Positions 57,409 through 64,000 of a stretch of DNA of 64,000 nt are shown piece after piece (position 1 is the first letter of the stretch; each line of letters starts with the position of its first letter). Made by a program: the position numbers and the translations under genes. The stretch is from assembly GCF_000420785.1 (NCBI RefSeq), contig NZ_ATVP01000002.1:124001-188000 (forward strand), read 5' to 3'. This stretch comes from Streptococcus hyovaginalis DSM 12219 (GTDB lineage: Bacteria > Bacillota > Bacilli > Lactobacillales > Streptococcaceae). The notes under the pieces were generated by a model. That model had not been told where the DNA came from, ran no database searches, and worked only from the letters and a program-made list of their open reading frames with translations.

Positions 57409-59903
57409 TTGTTGGTCTCCTGTTTCTTAAAAAAGAGGGCAAAGTCAGCTTCTTCAAGACCGATCATCGGATCTATGGTTAAGAGGTTAGCTGCTGTTAA
57501 GCGATAGTGGTTCGGGTTATCAAGAGGGTTATGAACAGACTTATCAACAGCTTGTTCATAAGTTCCAGAAGTGGTTGATATCTCAGTATTGTCAATGGTT
57601 TTCCCATTCTTTGTTGGATGATTTATGCTTGTTTTATCCTCAGAATTGGAGGTGTTTGGGGAAGGGTTTGTGGATAACTTGTGCACAGAAGAATCGGATG
57701 CTTCTGTAAAACGTGGAATAAGCCAAGTTTGGCGCTGTGCACCTTGTGTTTGCGTAGCCTTATCGAAAGCGGCTGCTTCACCTAATAAGATCAACTTACT
57801 TTTTGAGCGCGTGATCGCTGTATAGAGGAGGTTGCGTTGCAACATGCGTCCGCTTTGTCTAGTCAATGGTAAAATCACAACCTGAAATTCGCTACCTTGT
57901 GATTTGTGGATAGACATGGCATAGGCCAGTGTAATTTTTGCCCATTCATTGCGCGGATAGATAACTTCATTACCGTCAAATTGAATAGTGATTTCATCCT
58001 GCTTACTGTCTGTGTATTTGGCAGGCAATAAGTCTGTGATATAACCAATATCCCCGTTGAACACATTATGTTCAGAATCGTTGATTAAGTGGATAACCTT
58101 ATCCCCTTGGCGAAATGAGTGGTTGTTGTGGGGAAATTCTAGTCGATCTTCCAAGGGATTGAGAAGATTTTGCAAAAGAGTGTTAAGGTTATCGATGCCG
58201 GCTTCGCCTTTATACATAGGGGCGAGGATCTGAATTTCACTAGGATCAATGCCACTTCTAAGAGCTGAGCTAACAATTTTTTGCACCATTTGTGGAATGT
58301 GGAAAGCTTGGGCTTCAAAAAAAGAGCGGTCAGCTTTTTTGTCTGTGAAGTCTGTTGGAAGCTGTCCTTGTCGTATCTGGCTTGCTAAAGTGACGATAGT
58401 AGAGTCGTCTGACTGTCGGAAAATTTTTTCTAGACGAACATGGGGCATATCCGGAACCTTTAAGAGATCGGCTAGGACTTGTCCTGGTCCCACGGATGGG
58501 AGTTGATCACTGTCTCCGACGATAATTAGCTGACTCCGTGAGGAAATGGCACTAAAGAGTTGATTGGCTAGCCAAGTATCAACCATTGAAAATTCATCAA
58601 CGATGATAAGATCAGCATCCAAATAGTCATCGAGTGCTTGGTAGTCATCGCCGTCGCCTGTCAAGCCAAGGTGCCGATGGATGGTGGCGCTGGGAAGGCC
58701 AGTCAGTTCATTCATGCGACGGGCTGCGCGACCTGTTGGCGCTGCTAAGATGATGGGTGGTTGATTTTGCTGAATGTTCACATCGTGTAACTGAGCATAG
58801 GCTTCGATAATACCGTTAATAACGGTCGTCTTACCAGTTCCTGGACCGCCTGTTAGGATAAAGAGACGATTGGTGAGTGCTTTTTGAACAGCCTCTTTTT
58901 GCACCTGATCATAGGTTAGACCGAGTTGTTTTTCGACGTGGTCGATCACTTCTGTCAACTGTTTCTGTGAAAAATCAAGGGATTCGTTATTGGTAGAAAG
59001 CCGATGTAAGTTTTTTTGGATACCTTCCTCAGCATAGTAAAGGATATTGTCAAAAACTTTGGTATCAATAGTTTGGATCCGGCTTTCATTAGCCAGTTGA
59101 GTGAGCTCTGCAGCAACAAGGCTTGGTTCCAATGCCACCTGTCGGCTAGATTCCAGGAGATCAAGTGTTCTAGCTAACAAGTCACGCGCTTCCAAATAGG
59201 TATTACCTGTTTGCATAGCTGATTCGGCTAGAGTGTGGATTAGGCCGGCTTGATAACGCTCAGGGGCATCAGCGGTGATTCCGATGTGCTCTGCCACCTG
59301 ATCGGCGATTTTAAACCCGACACCTTGGATATCTTCGACTAGTTGATAGGGATTGGCTTCGATAGTTGCCAAACTCTGATCTTGATAATGGTTAAAAACC
59401 TGTAAGGTGATCTTTGATGGTAGGCCGTACTGGGCTAGTTTTGCCAAGACTTGCTCAGTACCATAATTGGCTTTTAATTTGGCAATAAAGTTTTCACGAT
59501 TGCTTTTAGAAAGAACTGTGATAGTTGCTAGTTTATCTGGGCTTTCAAGGATAGCATCGATAGGGTCCTCGCCATAGAGGCTAACGATTTTTTCGGCTGT
59601 TTTTCGGCCAATGCCTTTGAAGTGATCACTTGAAAAATATTTAATCAATCCGGAAGCTGTTGGTTTAGCTCTTTCATAACGTTCCGCTTTGAGCTGCTGT
59701 CCATATTTAGGGTGCTGGATGAGTTCTCCCCAAAAGGTATAACTTTCCCCTTCAACGAGCTCACCGATGGTTCCAGTGATGATGATTTCAAAATCATCGA
59801 AGTCACTATCAGTATCATCGATTTCAAGTAGGAGAATTTTAAAGAAATTATGGGCATTTTCAAAAATAACACGGTCAACAATACCAGAAAAATAAGTTGT
59901 CAT
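57405..59903 (-). CDS. recD2: RecD2-type SF1B helicase (RecD-like without RecBC)
   Basis: An 832-residue helicase. An N-terminal OB-like region and helix-hairpin-helix repeats (GIGRKTAEKIVSLYG, GVGFKIADQVAEH) precede the motor: Walker A LTGGPGTGKTTVINGI, DEFSMVDTW, VGDSDQLPSVGPGQ and the C-terminal AYAMSIHKSQGSEFQVV. RecD2 unwinds DNA 5'-3' and supports repair and fork integrity. The last 110 residues are an extra Ser/Thr/Asn-rich linker plus a short conserved-looking end (LEEADFALFFKKQ). Third gene of the rnhC-lepB-recD2 set. Confidence 0.94.
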   Translation of the reverse strand: MTTYFSGIVDRVIFENAHNFFKILLLEIDDTDSDFDDFEIIITGTIGELVEGESYTFWGELIQHPKYGQQLKAERYERAKPTASGLIKYFSSDHFKGIGRKTAEKIVSLYGEDPIDAILESPDKLATITVLSKSNRENFIAKLKANYGTEQVLAKLAQYGLPSKITLQVFNHYQDQSLATIEANPYQLVEDIQGVGFKIADQVAEHIGITADAPERYQAGLIHTLAESAMQTGNTYLEARDLLARTLDLLESSRQVALEPSLVAAELTQLANESRIQTIDTKVFDNILYYAEEGIQKNLHRLSTNNESLDFSQKQLTEVIDHVEKQLGLTYDQVQKEAVQKALTNRLFILTGGPGTGKTTVINGIIEAYAQLHDVNIQQNQPPIILAAPTGRAARRMNELTGLPSATIHRHLGLTGDGDDYQALDDYLDADLIIVDEFSMVDTWLANQLFSAISSRSQLIIVGDSDQLPSVGPGQVLADLLKVPDMPHVRLEKIFRQSDDSTIVTLASQIRQGQLPTDFTDKKADRSFFEAQAFHIPQMVQKIVSSALRSGIDPSEIQILAPMYKGEAGIDNLNTLLQNLLNPLEDRLEFPHNNHSFRQGDKVIHLINDSEHNVFNGDIGYITDLLPAKYTDSKQDEITIQFDGNEVIYPRNEWAKITLAYAMSIHKSQGSEFQVVILPLTRQSGRMLQRNLLYTAITRSKSKLILLGEAAAFDKATQTQGAQRQTWLIPRFTEASDSSVHKLSTNPSPNTSNSEDKTSINHPTKNGKTIDNTEISTTSGTYEQAVDKSVHNPLDNPNHYRLTAANLLTIDPMIGLEEADFALFFKKQETNK

Positions 59904-59985
59904 AACTTTTCCCTTGAACGAAAAGGAGCTGGCAAATTTTCAGCTCCTTGGTAATACATTATTTTATGCAGATCTTGCGCCTCAT

Positions 59986-60579
59986 TTAGTCCACTGTGCC
60001 GGTCTTGGTTAATGGCCAATAACGGAACTTCACTTCGCCAACCAAGTTGTCTTTAGTAAAGGTTCCTACGGCGCGACTGTCCTTGGAAACAATACGATCA
60101 TCACCCAGGAGATAATAGTGTCCTTCAGGAACGGTTACTTCAAACGTGGCTTGGCCAGAGCTGTCTTGGGTGAAAGCTTTGCTAGCCTTTGCTAAGGATT
60201 GGAAGTAAGGGTTGAAATCATAAGTGGCTTGGAGCTTGTCATCTTGATAACGTTTGAGGTAGTCATCTAAGTAAGATTCGTTCACTTCACGGCCGTTAAC
60301 CCTCAGGGTATCCTTGTCGTAAGAAATAGTGTCTCCCGGCATGCCAATAACACGTTTGACAATTTGTTTTTGCTCGCCGTTTTCTTCTTCGTCAGCGACG
60401 ACGATGTCAAAGCGTTCGATTTTAGCGGTTTTGATAACGATGAGACGCTCCTTGTCTGATAAGGTTGGATCCATGGAATGCCCATCCACAGTCACAGGGA
60501 ACCAGATCAACCACCGGCTAAGGAGAAAAATGGTAATGAAGAGGAGGAACAATCCCCATTCTTTAATAAAACGTTTCAT
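59986..60579 (-). CDS. lepB: Signal peptidase I
   Basis: A 197-residue membrane-anchored serine protease that removes signal peptides outside the membrane. One N-terminal membrane segment (8-27), catalytic S35 in VDGHSMDPTL and K75 in QIVKRVIGMPGD, then GHYYLLGDDRIVSKDSRAVG. Starts 13 bases after rnhC in the same direction. Would process the exported proteins encoded here, such as the CHAP and SEC10/PgrA-like proteins. Confidence 0.95.
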   Translation of the reverse strand: MKRFIKEWGLFLLFITIFLLSRWLIWFPVTVDGHSMDPTLSDKERLIVIKTAKIERFDIVVADEEENGEQKQIVKRVIGMPGDTISYDKDTLRVNGREVNESYLDDYLKRYQDDKLQATYDFNPYFQSLAKASKAFTQDSSGQATFEVTVPEGHYYLLGDDRIVSKDSRAVGTFTKDNLVGEVKFRYWPLTKTGTVD

Positions 60580-60592
60580 GTCTAGGATTCCT

Positions 60593-61516
60593 TTATTTGT
60601 TTAGTAAGGCTTGTGCTTTTTGAGTGTTAGCAAAGTGTAGTTTAGCAGTATGTGCCAACCCCTTCATGCCATAAGCTGCCAAGAGTTGACTTGCTACTTT
60701 ATCGGATTTGTTTGATGCACCACTCGGTAGTTGGAAGCCGACGTCTTCACCCAGATGTTTGAGGTTTTCTAAGAACATAGCCCTGGCAATGATAGAGGAT
60801 ACTGCTACAGCTAGGTATTTGCCTTCAGCTTTCTCCTCGAGAGTAACTGCTTGTGTGACTTGGTTGGCTTCTTTGGTAACGTATTTTTGATAATTGTTAG
60901 GCGATGTAAAGGCATCGATAACGATTTTATCTGCTTGGACTCCTTTTTGAAGAAGTAGATAAATCGCCTGATTGTGTAAGGCTACCTTAACCGAAACGGC
61001 GTTGTGTTTTAAGCCTTTTCCAACAACCTGATTGTACTTTTGTGGCGTCAATAGTAAGGCTTGATGAGGGATTTTTTTTTCTAGAAGAGGAGCGATGGCT
61101 TGAATTTTTTGGTCTGTCATGCGTTTGGAGTCATCCACACCTAGTGATTTTAAAAAAGCATGATCATCAGGTGTTACGAAGCTTGCAACGACAGCGATAC
61201 CACCAAAATAAGAGCCGTTTCCTACCTCATCAGTTCCAATCATAGGGAAGTCTTGTCCGGATTTGAGGGAGGTGCTAGATGAGCTGTCTTTAGAAGAATC
61301 TGTATTTAATTCAAGATATTTTGCTAGAGAATTGGCACCTTTACCTTGTATCACTAGTTTGCCTGAAGTATAGGCAAGAAAAGTAGCATCCATATATTTT
61401 GCAGAAAAAGTGACATAAGGATTGTTATTGCTGGTTTGGTAGGGGCTTAAGCGTTGAGTGAGATCTTGGATAAGTGTTTTGGATAATTGGAAAACCAAAG
61501 TATTCATAGCAATCAT
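60593..61516 (-). CDS. rnhC: Ribonuclease HIII
   Basis: A 307-residue type-2 RNase H that removes RNA from RNA-DNA hybrids. N-terminal TBP-like domain (1-80), then the active site [15 protein letters not shown] (D96, E97) and IDAFTSP with [11 protein letters not shown] Ser/Asp/Lys linker (72-87) joins the domains. Start at ATG 61516 or 61507; both are in frame and neither has a clearly better ribosome site. Confidence 0.94.
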   Translation of the reverse strand: MIAMNTLVFQLSKTLIQDLTQRLSPYQTSNNNPYVTFSAKYMDATFLAYTSGKLVIQGKGANSLAKYLELNTDSSKDSSSSTSLKSGQDFPMIGTDEVGNGSYFGGIAVVASFVTPDDHAFLKSLGVDDSKRMTDQKIQAIAPLLEKKIPHQALLLTPQKYNQVVGKGLKHNAVSVKVALHNQAIYLLLQKGVQADKIVIDAFTSPNNYQKYVTKEANQVTQAVTLEEKAEGKYLAVAVSSIIARAMFLENLKHLGEDVGFQLPSGASNKSDKVASQLLAAYGMKGLAHTAKLHFANTQKAQALLNK

Positions 61517-61548
61517 TTTACCATATCCCCTATAAAAAAGGGCAAAAG

Positions 61549-61573
61549 AAAAGAAGATTTTTCAATCTTCTTA
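61549..61573 (-). terminator. Terminator of the formate/nitrite transporter gene
   Basis: Minus strand AAGAAGATT-GAAA-AATCTTCTT followed by TTC-TTTT. Confidence 0.8.
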
Positions 61574-61585
61574 AGAGAAATGACT

Positions 61586-62374
61586 TTAGTCTACATGATT
61601 TGTTTGGCTTTTATTTAACCAACCATAAGCAATGCCGATGAACAGTCCTCCGCCTATCCAATTACCAAAAAAGACGACAGTCCATTGACGCAAAATATTT
61701 AGGAGGGTAAATCCTTCGATGTGTTTAACTGAACTAAAGCCAGCTAACATAAAAGAGGCGAAATTTGCGATTAGGTGTTCGTTTATCAAAAAGACAAACA
61801 TAAAGATAGCTGATATGGCTATAAAAAACTTGGCAGATTCTTCTTTTAATAGCATATAGCCTAGGATAGCGATATTAACAAACATATTAGCAGTAATACC
61901 TTCGATAAAGTTCATCCAATCGGTTTTGGCTAGTTTAATTTGGACAGCGTTGATAACGAAAGATTTATCCGTTAGCAGGCTATAGGAGAAGGATTGATTA
62001 AAAAGCCAAGCCATAAAGATAGCGCCAATCAGATTGAAAAAGGTGCAATAGAGTAAAATGATCGTCGTCTTTTTCCAGGAAATAGCCTTATAGTAAGATC
62101 CAGTTGTTAGATACATCATATTGGAAGTAGCTAGTTCGCCATTAAAAATTAAAACATAGACTAGACCAATAGCAAAGATAAAGGTAAAAACAAAACGAGC
62201 TAGAGCTGGGAACTGACTTGAAATAACGTCCGCTCCAATGATACCGACAGCTGTTGACATGGTTAAAAAGGCTCCTGCAAACAGTGATCGTAGGGCATAG
62301 CGTCCCAAACTTTCATCGAAAAGTGCTTGCTTTTTGGCGCAAGCTGCTAAAACTTTTTCTTGAAATAATGACAT
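61586..62374 (-). CDS. Formate/nitrite transporter (FNT) family channel
   Basis: A 262-residue protein with six membrane segments. FNT marks: SLFAGAFLTMSTAVGIIGA, GELATSNMMYLTTG and NEHLIANFASFML, including the conserved pore histidine. In streptococci with pyruvate formate-lyase such channels pass formate out of, or back into, the cell. GGGAGATTTTAT ribosome site. Downstream of the FMN reductase genes in the same direction, with 80 bases between, so the three could share a transcript. Confidence 0.9.
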   Translation of the reverse strand: MSLFQEKVLAACAKKQALFDESLGRYALRSLFAGAFLTMSTAVGIIGADVISSQFPALARFVFTFIFAIGLVYVLIFNGELATSNMMYLTTGSYYKAISWKKTTIILLYCTFFNLIGAIFMAWLFNQSFSYSLLTDKSFVINAVQIKLAKTDWMNFIEGITANMFVNIAILGYMLLKEESAKFFIAISAIFMFVFLINEHLIANFASFMLAGFSSVKHIEGFTLLNILRQWTVVFFGNWIGGGLFIGIAYGWLNKSQTNHVD

Positions 62375-62454
62375 ATAAAATCTCCCTTTGTGATAAAGTG
62401 AACATACTTTTAAAGCGAAAAAACAGGAGGGAAAACCTCCCGTTCTTAAATGAC

Positions 62455-63702
62455 TTAATGTTCTGAAGCACCTGAAACGGCGTCAGCTTCAACAGCGGCA
62501 GGAGTAGCATCATGGCTTCCTGCATCGGAAGCTCCTGAAGTAGCGTCAGTAGCAGGGGCTGGATGACCAGCAGGAGCTTTTCCTCCAGCTAGGTGTTGTC
62601 CAGTTGCTTCAAGATACCAATCTAACCAAGGCTTAAAGTTAAAGATGATTTCATTAATACCAGCATAGGAACCATCTGGATAGTACATGGCTTGATAATT
62701 GTGGGTATTAATAATTTCTGGTGGTGTTCCAGGGACGATTGTACGAACGTATTCTTCGTTTCCGTTGCGTAGGCTTCCAACCACCCACTCAACATTCTTC
62801 ATCCGTGCAGGAGGTAGTGTGCCGTGGACAGTTGCTAAACGGTTACCAACTTGTTCACGAACCCGTTTACCAAGCATGGTTGAAGCTTCTTGGTGTTGGT
62901 TGTTGTAGTAAAGGAACTGGTTGTTGTCATCTGCATAAGTTAATTCAAAAGGCATGGCATTGAGGAACATGTTTAATTGATTAACTGTCAAAAGGCCGTT
63001 ATCCAATTTCACATAAGTATCGCCTTCGACAGCATTGACTTGCTTAGCAGCCTTGTCTAACCAGTCAGGATCATCAGGGTCAATCCCTTGGACAGTTGTT
63101 TTAATGGGTTTCGTAACGTAAAGATCCTCGGGTTCAATGGGTTTTGGTTTTTGCAATTGTTTAACAACTCCTACATATTTGATGAAATTATCCAAACAAG
63201 ACCCTAGGAAATCGATAGTTCCTTGGTTGATAAGGTCACCATTGTCATCAAAGGCTTCCTTTGCTTTTCCTAGTAAGAATTCGTTACCGGGAAGGGCATA
63301 GGCATTCACGCCGGGAGCTTCTAAGATTTTGCGGAGATGTACTTGTGCCCGAGAGGTTCCTTGATCATAGTATGAGGCCCCGACGATCATAATAGGTTTG
63401 TTCTCAAAGGGATGCAAATCACCAAAAGATAGCCACTCCAAGGTGCTCTTAAGGGCAGGAGTGATGGTGTGGTTGTGTTCGGGTGTTGCGATAATAACAC
63501 CATCAGCACGTGTGATTTTATTATAAAGGTAACGGAGTGCAAAGTTTTCAGACTGGTCTTCGTCTTGATTGAACATGGGCACATCTTTGATCTCAAGAAC
63601 TTCAAGTTCAAATTTTACTTTAAAGTGACGTTGGATGAATTGCAAAAGCATACGGTTGTATGATTGGTCTGCATTCGATCCGACTATTCCTACAAATTTC
63701 AT
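62455..63702 (-). CDS. NADPH-dependent FMN reductase fused to a PAS-like domain
   Basis: A 415-residue protein. Residues 1-180 are a flavodoxin-like FMN reductase (FVGIVGSNADQSYNRMLLQF, IATPEHNHTITPALKSTLEW, GASYYDQGTSRAQVHLRKIL). After a linker, about 230-365 form a PAS-like module (LTYADDNNQFLYYNNQ, ASTMLGKRVREQVGNRL, IIFNFKPWLDWYLE). The last 45 residues are Ala/Ser/Gly/Asp low complexity with no membrane segment. The family suggests electron transfer from NADPH to flavin; PAS may bind a cofactor or sense redox. It follows a second FMN reductase gene by 16 bases. Confidence 0.83.
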   Translation of the reverse strand: MKFVGIVGSNADQSYNRMLLQFIQRHFKVKFELEVLEIKDVPMFNQDEDQSENFALRYLYNKITRADGVIIATPEHNHTITPALKSTLEWLSFGDLHPFENKPIMIVGASYYDQGTSRAQVHLRKILEAPGVNAYALPGNEFLLGKAKEAFDDNGDLINQGTIDFLGSCLDNFIKYVGVVKQLQKPKPIEPEDLYVTKPIKTTVQGIDPDDPDWLDKAAKQVNAVEGDTYVKLDNGLLTVNQLNMFLNAMPFELTYADDNNQFLYYNNQHQEASTMLGKRVREQVGNRLATVHGTLPPARMKNVEWVVGSLRNGNEEYVRTIVPGTPPEIINTHNYQAMYYPDGSYAGINEIIFNFKPWLDWYLEATGQHLAGGKAPAGHPAPATDATSGASDAGSHDATPAAVEADAVSGASEH

Positions 63703-63718
63703 AGTGATTTCCTCCCGC

Positions 63719-64000
63719 TTAGCTTAGGCTTTCCCAGTCAAAATTTTCTGCTTCTTTTTGCAACAATGATTTGGCGCTTGATAGTTTTCCAGTGATTTTT
63801 ACAAATAGACGGAAATCATCGAAGATAGCATCCAATTTTTGGATAGTATCTAAATCAAAGAGATTACCTTCATTGTCAAAAGCTTGTAATGAATGTGAAA
63901 GAAGGAATTCATCTGGGAGAACGTTAGCTTTCAACTCAGGAGCATTAAGAATTTGACGCAGTTGCAATTGTGCGCGTGATGAACCAAGGGTTCCATAAGA
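63719..64000 (-). CDS. NADPH-dependent FMN reductase, 5' partial (cut by window end)
   Basis: Reading on the minus strand from base 64000, the frame is open: SYGTLGSSRAQLQLRQILNA, then PDEFLLSHSLQAFDNEGNLF and an end at WESLS. This aligns with residues about 110-180 of the neighbouring FMN reductase (GASYYDQGTSRAQVHLRKIL), so it is the C-terminal part of a paralogue lacking the PAS extension. The TTG at 63967 is internal, not a start. Upstream gene of a pair with the 62455-63702 reductase. Confidence 0.82.
   Translation of the reverse strand, partial: SYGTLGSSRAQLQLRQILNAPELKANVLPDEFLLSHSLQAFDNEGNLFDLDTIQKLDAIFDDFRLFVKITGKLSSAKSLLQKEAENFDWESLS

Overview
The window looks like chromosomal DNA of a Streptococcus species. 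Streptococcal hallmarks include the pgk - small FUSC-like gene - glnR - glnA order, tatD - rnmV - HIT - rsmA ... rsgA - rpe - thiN - rmuC - yhaM - purR, the rpsL - rpsG - fusA group followed by gap, divergent rnjA/rpoY and tsaB - rimI - tsaD, the pepX/glpF pair, divergent pflB/dinB, cppA, rocS, and an LPNTG wall-anchored surface enzyme. Sequence alone does not fix the species. No tRNA, rRNA, CRISPR array, phage or intact insertion sequence was found.

Layout. 1-2433: C-terminal half of a wall-anchored GH101-like glycosidase, cut by the window edge. 2827-5709: RNA-maintenance genes (tatD, RNase M5, HIT, rsmA). 5720-9331: an accessory patch (decayed RibD_C reductase, short VIT-family protein, acetyltransferase, orphan amino-acid-binding lipoprotein, small membrane protein). 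9447-14810: a tightly packed housekeeping operon (rsgA, rpe, thiN, rmuC, yhaM) followed by purR. 14950-17688: a coiled-coil surface protein of the SEC10/PgrA type. 18442-22869: rpsL, rpsG, fusA and gap. 22917-25100: a regulator remnant, TetR plus VIT-family transporter, and decayed DNA. 25134-27929: GntR, iron alcohol dehydrogenase and aldo/keto reductase. 28201-32414: pgk, a FUSC-like protein, glnRA and a GNAT. 32684-37839: CHAP secreted protein, rnjA/rpoY, and t6A genes. 37920-46670: azlCD, aldolase, zinc-free S14, flavoprotein, rocS, exonuclease, membrane MerR, ybaB and a peptide-binding lipoprotein. 46875-56759: pepX/glpF, TauE-like exporter, cppA, serine hydrolase, pflB/dinB. 56857-64000: a minus-strand block (recD2, lepB, rnhC, formate/nitrite transporter, FMN reductases), cut at the right edge.

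Regulation can be read directly at several promoters. A GlnR operator sits just upstream of a consensus promoter for glnRA. A perfect AdcR palindrome precedes the zinc-independent rpsN. Three phased WalR-type hexamers precede the CHAP protein. Two CodY-like boxes flank the promoter of the peptide-binding protein. A CcpA-type cre overlaps the pflB promoter. These tie ribosome zinc economy, wall turnover, nitrogen and peptide supply, and mixed-acid fermentation to known streptococcal global regulators.

The best candidates for something undescribed are RNA structures. A multi-helix leader, one of whose helices is capped by a GNRA tetraloop, lies upstream of the RNase M5 gene, which lacks a visible Shine-Dalgarno. 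The rpsL leader holds mutually exclusive pairings. Other items worth attention are a membrane-anchored MerR protein with a zinc-ribbon tail, a GntR regulator without a canonical start codon, and an FMN-reductase/PAS fusion. All functional calls come from reading motifs by eye; no database search was run.
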